Source of the DNA: an uncultured Flavobacteriaceae bacterium
Lineage (GTDB): Bacteria > Bacteroidota > Bacteroidia > Flavobacteriales > Flavobacteriaceae
Assembly: GCA_905381055.1 (NCBI GenBank)
Contig: CAJPUR010000015.1
Coordinates: 1-64,000 of the forward strand
Direction of reading: 5' to 3'
DNA: 64,000 nucleotides
Shown: one piece after another, positions 43,159 to 52,091 of the stretch
Layout of the letters: the number at the start of each line of letters is the position of its first letter
How positions within the stretch are numbered: the first letter of the stretch is position 1
Notes under the pieces: generated by a model
The model's database searches: none
What the model saw: only the letters and a program-made list of their open reading frames with translations
What the model was told of the DNA's origin: nothing
Position numbers and translations under genes: made by a program

Positions 43159-43629
43159 TTATGAAAGAAAACCTTTAATACTTTTATATAATTTACCAGA
43201 ATCTAAATTTGCTCCCTTAAGTATTAAATTAAAAATTTCATGTTTTCTATTTTTAAAATGCTTTTTTTTTGATTTTAGTATTTCGAAATCATCACTAAAA
43301 AAATCTGATCCAATTGATCTCCAAACATTATTTATTCTGAAATCTAAATCATTCTTTTTTAACTTTAAAACAATTGCTTCCATAAATTTTTTACCACAAT
43401 AAAACAAAAATAATTGATTTTTACTTGTATGAATTAAATAATTTTCCTTAGACAAAATATCATCCCATACCAAATCACTAAATTTGTCTAAAAGAATATC
43501 AATCTGCGGTTTATTTTTAATTTTCATTTCACTCCATTTCAATTTGTCTATGGAATGTGAAGCAAGAAATTTAGAAAATTCAAAATTTAATGAATCAAAC
43601 TGCTCTTTAGTTAATCGTGAATATTTCAT
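43159..43629 (-). CDS. DUF6495 family protein
   Basis: 156 aa from the ATG at 43629 (MKYSRLTKEQF); an upstream TTG would add ten residues that overlap the space after rplI. The family pattern is KYSRLTKEQFDSLNFEFSKFLASHSID, WSEMK, DLVWDDILSKENYLIHTSKNQLFLFYCG. It is a helical, cytoplasmic protein with no catalytic motif visible. Its place after rplI (47 bp) is conserved in Flavobacteria as I recall, hinting at a translation-linked role. Confidence 0.78.
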   Translation of the reverse strand: MKYSRLTKEQFDSLNFEFSKFLASHSIDKLKWSEMKIKNKPQIDILLDKFSDLVWDDILSKENYLIHTSKNQLFLFYCGKKFMEAIVLKLKKNDLDFRINNVWRSIGSDFFSDDFEILKSKKKHFKNRKHEIFNLILKGANLDSGKLYKSIKGFLS

Positions 43630-43676
43630 TAAAAACCCTACTGAAAGTTTTGGGATCAATTAGTAATTCTTTAGGA

Positions 43677-44123
43677 TTACTCAGAGATGATTTCAAAGTT
43701 ATGATTAAATATTACTTCACGGTGAAGCCTAATACTAGCCTCATATTTACCCAATCTTTTAATAGTTCTACCAGGAAGTGAAATTTGATTTTTTTCAATT
43801 TCAAAACCATCGTTTTTTAATACTTTTGAAAAATCGGATGCATTTACTGAACCAAATAATTTATCCCCTGCACCAACTTTAGCTTTGATTTTTATTTCAG
43901 TTTTTAAAATTTTCTTTGCTAAAGAATTTGCACTATCAATTATTTTCTTTTCCTTAAAAGCTTTCTGCTTAATGTTTTCAGATAATATTTTTTTCGCAGA
44001 GCTTGTTGCTAAAATAGCTTTACCTTGAGGTATAAGGAAATTTCTACCATAACCATTTTTTACATCTACAATATCATCCTTGAAACCAAGATTTAAAACA
44101 TCTTCTTTTAATATAATCTCCAT
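43677..44123 (-). CDS. rplI: 50S ribosomal protein L9
   Basis: 148 aa. The N-terminal domain has the L9 signature NGYGRNFLIPQGKAILAT (about 23-40), followed by the long connecting helix (KKILSENIKQKAFKEKKIID) and the C-terminal domain with GDKLFGSVNASD and LPGRTIKRLGKYEA. It is the last gene of the rpsF-rpsR-rplI ribosomal operon, 8 bp after rpsR. Confidence 0.98.
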   Translation of the reverse strand: MEIILKEDVLNLGFKDDIVDVKNGYGRNFLIPQGKAILATSSAKKILSENIKQKAFKEKKIIDSANSLAKKILKTEIKIKAKVGAGDKLFGSVNASDFSKVLKNDGFEIEKNQISLPGRTIKRLGKYEASIRLHREVIFNHNFEIISE

Positions 44124-44131
44124 TTTAATTT

Positions 44132-44428
44132 TTATTTTAATAAATCCCCAACGTAAGGTAAAATCGCAAGATGTCTAGCTCTTTTGACGGCAACAGATAC
44201 TTTCCTCTGATACTTTAAAGAAGTACCAGTTAATCTTCTTGGTAAAATTTTACCTTGTTCATTTATAAATTTTAGTAAAAAATCCGAATCCTTGTAATCA
44301 ATATATTTAATCCCTGAACGCTTAAATCGACAATATTTCTTTTTGTTGTTAGTCTCAATGTTTAAAGGGGTTAGATATCTTATCTCTCCTTCCTTAACTC
44401 CCTTGTTCTGATCTTCAATTTGTGACAT
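44132..44428 (-). CDS. rpsR: 30S ribosomal protein S18
   Basis: 98 aa, with the S18 core [20 protein letters not shown] (about 32-51), [20 protein letters not shown] and [10 protein letters not shown]. The N-terminal 30 residues are an extension typical of Bacteroidetes. It sits between rpsF (5 bp) and rplI (8 bp). S18 forms a heterodimer with S6 on the 30S platform, matching the gene order. Confidence 0.98.
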   Translation of the reverse strand: MSQIEDQNKGVKEGEIRYLTPLNIETNNKKKYCRFKRSGIKYIDYKDSDFLLKFINEQGKILPRRLTGTSLKYQRKVSVAVKRARHLAILPYVGDLLK

Positions 44429-44433
44429 AATGG

Positions 44434-44772
44434 TTAAGATTTAATTTTATTTTTTTTTCTTCTTTTTTCTGCCCAAGCAATAGCATCTTTATCAAGACTT
44501 ACTGTGAGAAATCTCATTATTCTTTCATCTCTTTTTAATTCAATCTCTAAAGAAGAAATATTTTCTCCTTTAGAAGTAAATTCAAAAAGATGATAAAATC
44601 CACTTTTTTTGTTTTGAATTGAATAAGCGAGCTTTTTAAGACCCCAATCTTCTTTACTGATGATCTTACTTCCTTTGGATTTTAAAAAATCCTCTATTTT
44701 TTTTACTGTTTCCTTTATCTGCTTTTCAGATAAAACGGGATTTAAAATGAAAACAGTTTCGTAATGATTCAT
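44434..44772 (-). CDS. rpsF: 30S ribosomal protein S6
   Basis: 112 aa, starting [20 protein letters not shown], with [23 protein letters not shown] in the middle and [19 protein letters not shown] near the end; the basic tail [11 protein letters not shown] is normal. It is the first gene of the ribosomal operon and is preceded by a good Bacteroidetes-type promoter. In many bacteria this operon is autoregulated by S6:S18 binding to the leader; I did not identify that RNA fold here. Confidence 0.98.
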   Translation of the reverse strand: MNHYETVFILNPVLSEKQIKETVKKIEDFLKSKGSKIISKEDWGLKKLAYSIQNKKSGFYHLFEFTSKGENISSLEIELKRDERIMRFLTVSLDKDAIAWAEKRRKKNKIKS

Positions 44773-44792
44773 AAATTCACGTTTTAGGATTG

Positions 44793-44823
44793 CAAAAATA
44801 CACTAAACACCTTAACAATTCAA
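44793..44823 (-). promoter_or_regulatory. promoter of the rpsF-rpsR-rplI operon
   Basis: On the minus strand: TTG (44823-44821), 20 bp, TATTTTTG (44800-44793). The second element matches TAnnTTTG fully and the spacer is one base longer than the usual 19. Expected start of transcription about 44787, leaving a short leader before the ATG at 44772. Confidence 0.7.
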
Positions 44824-44876
44824 AATTTGAGGTTTTTTTTTTATTTATTAGTATCAATTTTTCAAAAATTATTTTT

Positions 44877-47327
44877 TTAATAAGGATCAACATCTATTGA
44901 AACTCTTACTTGTCGGAAAAAGGAAACAGATTCAAAGCTTTTAATTGTTGAAGAAATTACTTTTTTTGTACTTTCTCTATCACCAGTATCGTAATACTTT
45001 ACAAGTATTTGTTTTAGAAATAAATTTCTAATTTTTGAAATTTCAGGAGAAACTGGACCTAATATTTTATTTTTCAAATATTGCCTTAGGCAATTTACCA
45101 TCCATACAGAACCAGAATCAACAATACTATAGTCTTTAGACTTTAATGTAATTTTAATTAGTCGATTAAAAGGAGGGTATAAATATTTAGTTCTTTCATT
45201 AATTTCATTATCATACATTCCTTGAAAATCATTATCAATTATTTGTTTTAGCAAGACACTACCTGGATTGAATGTCTGAATAATAACATGACCCCTTTCA
45301 TTTGATCTTCCAGATCTTCCTGCAACTTGAATCAAAGTCTGAAAGGATCTTTCGTGAGCTCTAAAATCAGGAAAATTTATAAGACTGTCAGCTTTTATAA
45401 CCCCAACTAATCCAACTTCTCTGAAATCTAAACCTTTAGTTACCATTTGAGTACCAACTAAAATTTTAATCTCACCTTCAACAAACTTTTTTATTATTTT
45501 TTCAAAAGATTTTTTACCACGGGTTGTGTCCCAATCCATTCTTGCTACACTCACTTTTGGAAAAAAATCTTGAATTTGTTCTTGAATTTGCTGAGTTCCA
45601 ACACCTTTGGAATTCAAATCATTAAATCCACAAGAATCACATTTAGTTGGTTTAACTAATTTATAACCACAATAATGACACTTCATTTCATTATTGTATT
45701 GATGATAAGTTAAAGAAACGTCACAGTTAATGCATTGAGGAATGTTTCCACATTTTACACATTCTAAAATAGGAGAATAACCTCTTCTATTTTGAAATAA
45801 AATTATTTGTTTATTTTTCTTTAAATTATAATTAATTTCATCTAATAACTCTTTCGAAAAAAAACCTGTCATTTTATTTTCACTATAGGATCTTTTCAAA
45901 TCAATACAACTTATTTTTGGCATTCTTACTCCACCATATCTCTCCAATAATTCAACATATTCATATTTACCTTTTTTTGTATTATAAAATGACTCAATTG
46001 ATGGAGTAGCAGAACCAAGTAATACTTTAATGCTGAAGCAATGACCCATGTAAACTGCTAAATCTCTTGCATTATATCTTGGTGATGGGTCGAATTGTTT
46101 AAATGAATTGTCATGCTCTTCGTCAACAATTATTAAACCTAATTCCCTAAATGGCAGTAAAATTGAAGATCTTGCTCCAAGTATTATTTGTGCCTTTTTG
46201 TTATTTTCATTTATTAACTTCCACATTTCTACTCTTTCATTATTAGAATATTTAGAATGGTAAACAATTACCCTGTCCCCAAATCGATTTTGAAGCCTAT
46301 AAATCATTTGAGAAGTAATTGAAATTTCAGGAACCAAATAAAGTATTTGTTTTTTTTGATTTAATTTATCATTTATTAATTCATTATAAATTTCTGTTTT
46401 ACCAGAGGAAGTGACTCCTTTTAGAAGCACAATATTTTTTTTTCTAAATTTTTTATTTATTTGAATTAAACATTTTAATTGAGGTTTTGATAATTTTATT
46501 TTTTGTTTTTTCTGAATATCTGAAAAAATCACTCTATCCTTTTGAAAATATTTTTCTTTAATAATTCCCTTCCCAATAAGGCTTTTAATGCTGGACAAAC
46601 CAGCTCCAGATTTTTTTTTCAATAAACTTGAATTTATCCAACTTTTTTCATCAATGTTTGATTTTAAAATAAATTCAATAATATTTTTTTGTTTTGGATA
46701 TCTTGACAATTCTCCAATAATCTTATTACTTTTCTTTTTACTTATATATATATCATTGAGTTTATAGTATTTAACATATCTGGGGTTATATTTGTTTATT
46801 AATTCAATTTGTGATTCTATATATCCTTTTGAAATCATTTGATTCAAAATTGGCATTGATTTTTTTTTAAAAAGTATTTTATTAATTTGATTTAACCTTA
46901 GTTCCTTTTTTTGGAGGGCTTCATAAATTATAAACTCATCGTCAGAAAATGAGTTAATAATACTCTTTTCAACTGATTTATTTTTAAAAACAGTTTCACT
47001 TGAAAAAAATAACCCGCTAGGTAATGAAGCTCTCATAACATCTCCAATATTACATAAATAATAATCCGAAATCCAATTCCATATTTTAATTTGATCTTCA
47101 GTAACTAAGGGTTTTTCTTCAAAAATGAATTCAATTTTTTTTGGTTTGTATGAACTTGGATAAAGCTCATGTTTTTTCACTACAACTGAAGTATATAACT
47201 TGCTCTTGCCAAATGGGACAATAACCCTATGACCAATAACTAAAAAATCAAATTCTTCTTTTGAAACAATATAGGTGAACGGTTTGGGTAAAGAAACTGG
47301 AACTATAACATCAATAAAATAATTCAT
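44877..47327 (-). CDS. priA: primosomal replication restart helicase PriA
   Basis: 816-aa 3'-5' DNA helicase. The N-terminal 3'BD begins YFIDVIVPVSLPKPFTYIV; Walker A is LLKGVTSSGKTEIY (about 302-315), the DEAH-type box is IIVDEEHDNSFK (about 396), then LLGSATPSIES. The zinc-binding region has eight Cys (CVKCGNIPQCINC and CHYCGYKLVKPTKCDSCG, about 532-575). Motifs V-VI include GTQMVTKGLDF and QVAGRSGRSNERG. It restarts stalled replication forks. The start overlaps the stop region of the YihY-family gene. Confidence 0.97.
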   Translation of the reverse strand: MNYFIDVIVPVSLPKPFTYIVSKEEFDFLVIGHRVIVPFGKSKLYTSVVVKKHELYPSSYKPKKIEFIFEEKPLVTEDQIKIWNWISDYYLCNIGDVMRASLPSGLFFSSETVFKNKSVEKSIINSFSDDEFIIYEALQKKELRLNQINKILFKKKSMPILNQMISKGYIESQIELINKYNPRYVKYYKLNDIYISKKKSNKIIGELSRYPKQKNIIEFILKSNIDEKSWINSSLLKKKSGAGLSSIKSLIGKGIIKEKYFQKDRVIFSDIQKKQKIKLSKPQLKCLIQINKKFRKKNIVLLKGVTSSGKTEIYNELINDKLNQKKQILYLVPEISITSQMIYRLQNRFGDRVIVYHSKYSNNERVEMWKLINENNKKAQIILGARSSILLPFRELGLIIVDEEHDNSFKQFDPSPRYNARDLAVYMGHCFSIKVLLGSATPSIESFYNTKKGKYEYVELLERYGGVRMPKISCIDLKRSYSENKMTGFFSKELLDEINYNLKKNKQIILFQNRRGYSPILECVKCGNIPQCINCDVSLTYHQYNNEMKCHYCGYKLVKPTKCDSCGFNDLNSKGVGTQQIQEQIQDFFPKVSVARMDWDTTRGKKSFEKIIKKFVEGEIKILVGTQMVTKGLDFREVGLVGVIKADSLINFPDFRAHERSFQTLIQVAGRSGRSNERGHVIIQTFNPGSVLLKQIIDNDFQGMYDNEINERTKYLYPPFNRLIKITLKSKDYSIVDSGSVWMVNCLRQYLKNKILGPVSPEISKIRNLFLKQILVKYYDTGDRESTKKVISSTIKSFESVSFFRQVRVSIDVDPY

Positions 47328-48256
47328 TATAATTTATCCTTTAATGAGGATTGATTTTTTAGTTTGTTCAAACTTGCATTTAATTCAAAGCCCAGCAATA
47401 GTAAAATTGAATTTATCCAACAAAATAACATAAAAATCAAAAGAGCTCCAATAGAACCATAAAGTTGATTATAATTTGAAAATTTTTCAATGTAAATTCC
47501 AAATATGTATGCACTTATAACTATGAGAAAAGTTGTCATCAAAGCACCAGGTGAAAAAAATTTTTGGATTTTACCCTCTAGTGTTCCAAAATAATATAAA
47601 ATAGAGATTGAAAAATAAGTTAATAAAATAAAGAAAAAAGTTTGTCCTAGTCGAATAGAATTTAACTGGTTAGGAAGAAAATTTTTTAAATTTTGTAATA
47701 TATATATTTCGTAATAAATAAAAACGACAACGGCAAAAAGCAACAAAAATCCTAATAAAATTCCTACACATACTGATAAAAAATATTGCTTAAAAAAAGA
47801 CCTCGTCAACTCAACGTTATATGACTCTTCAAAACTTACAAAAATAGAATTTACACCATTAGCAGTTAAAAAAATTGATAAAATGAAGACTGATGAGAGA
47901 AGTCCTTTTCTCTGCTGAGACTGAATATCTAAAAAGATATCTGAAAAAAATAAATGCGTCTCTTTAGGAAGAAGTAACTCTATAAAATTAAATACAAAAG
48001 TATCTAAGTTATCAATTGGAATAAATGGAATAAGATTTAAAATAAAAAGTAAAAAAGGGAATAAAGCCATAAAAAAACTAAATGAAATACTTCCTGCCCT
48101 AGCTGTTAATGTTCCGTTAATAATTCCATCGATATAAATCTTAGCTAAATCATATAAAGACAAGCCATTTAAACCAGGAATATTAATTATCTTAAAAAAA
48201 TAACTTATTTTTCTAAAAATTTGTGAGGACTTGAACTTTTCTATCATATTACTCAT
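47327..48256 (-). CDS. YihY/BrkB family inner-membrane protein
   Basis: About 309 aa from ATG 48256; a TTG at 48265 would add three residues. Six membrane helices are visible. The family pattern shows GTLTARAGSISFSFFMALFPFLLFIL (a split motif around 55-80), SVFILSIFLTANGVNSIFVSF (about 135), and the closing INQLYGSIGALLIFMLFCWINS-like segment (about 265-290). The family was once misnamed RNase BN; its function is uncertain. TAAATTTG on the minus strand at 48270-48263 is a possible -7 element. It overlaps priA by one base. Confidence 0.88.
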   Translation of the reverse strand: MSNMIEKFKSSQIFRKISYFFKIINIPGLNGLSLYDLAKIYIDGIINGTLTARAGSISFSFFMALFPFLLFILNLIPFIPIDNLDTFVFNFIELLLPKETHLFFSDIFLDIQSQQRKGLLSSVFILSIFLTANGVNSIFVSFEESYNVELTRSFFKQYFLSVCVGILLGFLLLFAVVVFIYYEIYILQNLKNFLPNQLNSIRLGQTFFFILLTYFSISILYYFGTLEGKIQKFFSPGALMTTFLIVISAYIFGIYIEKFSNYNQLYGSIGALLIFMLFCWINSILLLLGFELNASLNKLKNQSSLKDKL

Positions 48257-48353
48257 ATAAAACAAATTTACTGATCTATAATTTTATAACATAGATACTT
48301 TTAGATGAAAAATAAATTTTTAAAATAAATAATAAACTAAATTATTAAAAATC

Positions 48354-48821
48354 ATGAATTTAATTTTGATTTGTATTGGCAAAACCGAACAAAAAGAAAT
48401 TGATTCATTAATAAATATTTATAAAAATAGATTAATTCACTACTGTGATTTTTCTATGATTGAAATACCAAAATTAAAAAATAAAAAAACCTCTATTATT
48501 GAGCAAAAAAATAAAGAAGGTGAATTAATTGAAAAACATTTGAAAAATGACGACTTAATAGTTTTATTAGATGAAAAAGGCAAAAAATATTCTTCTAAAG
48601 AATTTTCCTTTTTTTTAAATAAAATTTTAATTTCTGGGTCAAAAAGGATAGTTTTTGTTGTAGGTGGACCATATGGGTTTTCAAAACATATTTTATTAAA
48701 ATATAAAAATCAAATCTCTCTATCAGAGATGACTTTCCCTCACCAATTGATAAGACTTTTTTTTATTGAACAACTATATAGAGGGTTCACCATTTTGAAA
48801 AATCACCCCTATCACAATTAA
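48354..48821 (+). CDS. rlmH: 23S rRNA pseudouridine-1915 N3-methyltransferase RlmH
   Basis: 155-aa SPOUT methyltransferase modifying the 50S subunit at the decoding-side helix 69. It starts NLILICIGKTEQKEI; the SAM-binding knot shows DDLIVLLDEKGKKYSSKEF and VFVVGGPYGFS (about 101-111), ending with the family signature SLSEMTFPHQLIRLFFIEQL and the C-terminal HPYHN. Length is normal. The rdgB gene starts 2 bp after its stop. Confidence 0.97.
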   Translation: MNLILICIGKTEQKEIDSLINIYKNRLIHYCDFSMIEIPKLKNKKTSIIEQKNKEGELIEKHLKNDDLIVLLDEKGKKYSSKEFSFFLNKILISGSKRIVFVVGGPYGFSKHILLKYKNQISLSEMTFPHQLIRLFFIEQLYRGFTILKNHPYHN

Positions 48822-48823
48822 TA

Positions 48824-49408
48824 ATGGAAATAGTTTTTGCAACTAAAAATAAAAATAAAATTAAGGAGATAAAATTATTATTACCTAAAAAATTTAAAAT
48901 ATTCAATCTTGATGAAATTGGTTTTAAAGAAGATATTATAGAATACGGAAAGACTATTGAAGAAAATGCAATAATAAAAGCTGATTTCATTTCAAATAAA
49001 TTTTCAATTGATTGTTTTGCTGATGATTCAGGTCTTGAAATTGAAGCTCTGAATGGAGATCCTGGAGTTTTTTCAGCTAGATATGCTGGAACTCCTAAAA
49101 ATGACCTAAATAATATAAGAAAAGTATTAAAATTAATAAGTAAAAAACGTAATAAAAAAGCTCAATTTAGAACTGTTATTGCATTGAAAACAAAATACAT
49201 TTCTAAAACTTTTGAAGGAATCTTAAAAGGAACAATATCAAAAGAAATTATAGGTTCTAATGGATTTGGATATGATCCGATTTTTATACCAAATGGTAGC
49301 TCAACTACTTTAGGGGAATTTAAAAGTAGTATGAAAAATATGATTAGTCATAGATCTATTGCAGTTAATAAATTAATAAATTTTCTAAACTCTAATAAAA
49401 TAGTTTAA
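48824..49408 (+). CDS. rdgB: RdgB/HAM1 non-canonical purine NTP pyrophosphatase
   Basis: 194 aa; hydrolyses dITP/XTP to keep deaminated purines out of DNA. It begins IVFATKNKNKIKEI (substrate-binding TxNxxK), then IEENAIIKADF, CFADDSGLEIEALNGDPGVFSARYAG (split motif around 67-92), GSNGFGYDPIFIP (about 144) and HRSIAVNKL. All family motifs are intact. It is probably cotranscribed with rlmH. Confidence 0.96.
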   Translation: MEIVFATKNKNKIKEIKLLLPKKFKIFNLDEIGFKEDIIEYGKTIEENAIIKADFISNKFSIDCFADDSGLEIEALNGDPGVFSARYAGTPKNDLNNIRKVLKLISKKRNKKAQFRTVIALKTKYISKTFEGILKGTISKEIIGSNGFGYDPIFIPNGSSTTLGEFKSSMKNMISHRSIAVNKLINFLNSNKIV

Positions 49409-49457
49409 ATCTAACAACTAATAATTTTAATTACATTAAAAGCTTACCTTTGAGGCT

Positions 49458-51176
49458 ATGAGAAAATTCCAAAAACTTGGTGTAAACGATTTGTTGGTAA
49501 AATCAGTTGAAAATTTAGGATATGACTCCCCTACAGAAGTTCAAAGTAAGGTAATACCAATATTATTAAACAAAGAATCTGATATAGTTGCTCTTGCTCA
49601 GACTGGGACTGGAAAAACTGCAGCATTTGGACTTCCTATTCTTCAAAAAATTGATTCTTCTAGTAAAAATACCCAGGGACTAATATTATCACCAACTAGA
49701 GAATTATGTCTTCAAATCACTGAAGATTTAAAGACATATTCAGAATTTATTAAAGGGTTAAATATTGTAGCTGTTTATGGGGGTGCTTCAATAACTGAGC
49801 AATCAAAAAAAATTAAAAAAGGTGCTCAAATAATAGTAGCTACTCCAGGTAGAATACTAGATATGATAAAACGTGAAATAATTAATATCTCAAAAATAGA
49901 ATATTGTGTTTTAGATGAAGCTGATGAAATGTTAAATATGGGATTTTATGAAGAAATGAAAAATATTTTATCATTTACACCAAAGGATAAAAGTACTTGG
50001 CTGTTTTCAGCTACTATGCCCAAAGAAGTTTCATCAATTGCAAAAAAATTCATGTATGAACCATTAGAAGTAGTAATTGGTTCAAAAAATGCTGGTACAA
50101 AAAATGTTTCTCATGAATATTATATTGTTAATGGAAGAGAAAGGTACCAAACATTAAAAAGACTTACAGATTTTAACCCTTTAATTTTTTCTGTAATTTT
50201 TTGTAGAACAAAAAGAGACACTCAAAAGGTTTCTGAAAAACTAATTGATGATGGTTATAGTGCTGGAGCATTACATGGGGATTTAAGTCAAAACCAGAGA
50301 GACTTAATAATGAAATCATTTCGAAATAAACAAATTCAAATGCTTGTTGCAACTGATGTTGCAGCCCGAGGTATTGATGTCGATAATATTACTCATGTAA
50401 TAAATTATCAATTACCTGATGAAATTGAAACCTATACCCACAGAAGTGGAAGGACAGGTAGAGCAGGAAAGATAGGAGTTTCAATTATTATTATTACTCA
50501 AAGTGAATTAAGAAAAATAAAATCAATTGAAAAACTTATTCAAAATAAAATTTTACAAAAAAATATACCAAGTGGAGAAGAAATTTGTCTCATTCAACTT
50601 AATCACTTAGCAAAAAAAATTAATGATGCAAAAGTGAATTCAGAAATAAATCCATTCATTTCTGAATTCAAAAAAGAAATAAATCATCTATCTAAAGACG
50701 AATTAATTCAAAAATTAGTTTCAGTTGAATTTTTACGTTTTCATAAATATTATAAAAATTCAAAAGATCTTAATCTTTCTATATCCTCAAACTCGTTAAT
50801 TGAATCTAAGTCAAACAAAAAAAATAGTATTCGTTTCTTTTTAAATATCGGGAAAAAAGACGATTTCAACTGGATGACTCTTAAAGATCTTATAAAAGAG
50901 AATAGTAAATTGAGTAATGAAGAAATTTTCCATGTCGATGTTATGGAAAATTTTTCATTTTTTAACACTTATAAAAAATTTAAATCGAAAGTAATTTCAT
51001 CTTTATCTGAAGTCAAAATTAATAATAGAAAAATCAAAATTGAATTATCAAATAGTCCTTCAAAAAAAAAGAAATTTGATAAAAAAAGAATTAAAATAAG
51101 TTCGTCCAAAGAAAAATCAGTTTCAAAAAGAAAAAAATCGAAATATTTGGGTTTTGGAAGAAAAACAAAATTTTAA
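49458..51176 (+). CDS. DEAD-box RNA helicase, DeaD/CsdA-like
   Basis: 572 aa. Q-motif F-KLGVNDLL; motif I AQTGTGKTAAF (about 46), Ia PTRELC, Ib TPGRI, II DEADEML (about 153), III SAT, V ATDVAARGIDVD and VI HRSGRTGRAG. The C-terminal part has a DbpA-type RNA-binding domain (RFFLNIGKKDDFNWMTLKDLI, about 455-475; FHVDVMENFSFF) and a Lys/Ser-rich basic tail. This layout is that of DeaD/CsdA helicases acting in ribosome assembly and cold adaptation. It follows rdgB after 49 bp. TACCTTTG five bases before the ATG is too close to be a useful promoter. Confidence 0.93.
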   Translation: MRKFQKLGVNDLLVKSVENLGYDSPTEVQSKVIPILLNKESDIVALAQTGTGKTAAFGLPILQKIDSSSKNTQGLILSPTRELCLQITEDLKTYSEFIKGLNIVAVYGGASITEQSKKIKKGAQIIVATPGRILDMIKREIINISKIEYCVLDEADEMLNMGFYEEMKNILSFTPKDKSTWLFSATMPKEVSSIAKKFMYEPLEVVIGSKNAGTKNVSHEYYIVNGRERYQTLKRLTDFNPLIFSVIFCRTKRDTQKVSEKLIDDGYSAGALHGDLSQNQRDLIMKSFRNKQIQMLVATDVAARGIDVDNITHVINYQLPDEIETYTHRSGRTGRAGKIGVSIIIITQSELRKIKSIEKLIQNKILQKNIPSGEEICLIQLNHLAKKINDAKVNSEINPFISEFKKEINHLSKDELIQKLVSVEFLRFHKYYKNSKDLNLSISSNSLIESKSNKKNSIRFFLNIGKKDDFNWMTLKDLIKENSKLSNEEIFHVDVMENFSFFNTYKKFKSKVISSLSEVKINNRKIKIELSNSPSKKKKFDKKRIKISSSKEKSVSKRKKSKYLGFGRKTKF

Positions 51177-51238
51177 TATAATTTATTTTTTTTAATTTAA
51201 TTTTGAATTAAATCAGGACTTCAAGATTATTTATAATT

Positions 51239-52015
51239 ATGAAAAAGAAATCATTTATTTTCTTATATTTTTTTTTATTAAGCTTCAATTTTATTTATTC
51301 CCAAATAGATAAATCAAGATTCATTCTTAAAGGAGTAGTCGAAAATGAATCAGATAATAATAAAATGTCAGGGGTTCACATAATTAATTTGAACCAAGTC
51401 TATGGAGTAATTTCTGATTTAAATGGAGAATTTAATATACCTGTAAATATAAATGACACTATTTATTTTTCATATATAGGATTCAAGCCTCTTAAAATTC
51501 CAGTTACAAACGACATAGTTAAATTTAAAAACACCAAGTTTCAACTTACTGAACTTGCTTATGCATTAGAAGAAGTTATTATAAAACCCTATCAATTAAC
51601 TGGCTATTTAGAAGTTGACGTTAGAAATGTTCCAATTAATCCTGCTGGAAGATATAGGATTGCAGGACTCCCTAATTCTGGTTATGAGGCAGGTAATAGA
51701 AACAAATCATCTATTTCTAAAGCGATTAGTGCTATATTTAACCCAACTGATTTTTTATATAATTTATTTGGTAAAAATCCAAAACAAATGAGAAAATTAA
51801 AAAAGATGAGAGAGGATAATGAAATTAAAAATTTATTATCTACTAAATTTAACAGGGAGATTCTAATACAATTATTAAAAATTAAAATTTTTGATATAGA
51901 AGAAATCTTAAGAAACTGTAATTACTCTAACTCATTTATAAAGGAAGCTAATGATCTACAAATTTTGGAAGCAATTAGTAATTGTTATGAAGAGTATAAG
52001 GTTTTGAAACTTTAA
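51239..52015 (+). CDS. exported carboxypeptidase-regulatory-like domain protein
   Basis: 258 aa with a signal peptide (KKKSFIFLYFFLLSFNFIYS, about 2-21). Residues about 28-110 are a CarbopepD_reg_2 beta sandwich (FILKGVVENESDN, SGVHIINLN, VISDLNGEFNIPV, DTIYFSYIGFKPL), the same module that precedes TonB receptors, here without plug or barrel. The remaining residues are helical and charged, with no motif I know. Proteins of this kind are frequent in Flavobacteria and lack an assigned role. It lies alone between the helicase and purB genes. Confidence 0.8.
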   Translation: MKKKSFIFLYFFLLSFNFIYSQIDKSRFILKGVVENESDNNKMSGVHIINLNQVYGVISDLNGEFNIPVNINDTIYFSYIGFKPLKIPVTNDIVKFKNTKFQLTELAYALEEVIIKPYQLTGYLEVDVRNVPINPAGRYRIAGLPNSGYEAGNRNKSSISKAISAIFNPTDFLYNLFGKNPKQMRKLKKMREDNEIKNLLSTKFNREILIQLLKIKIFDIEEILRNCNYSNSFIKEANDLQILEAISNCYEEYKVLKL

Positions 52016-52091
52016 ATTCTAATTTTTTAATGTTAATAATTCTTATTCATTAATTTAAGAACTGTATCTTTGTATTAATATATATAATTAG

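Noticed and set aside
49445-49452. TACCTTTG as promoter of the DEAD-box helicase
   Set aside because: It ends 5 bases before the ATG and has no TTG at the right distance; a transcript would start at or inside the start codon.
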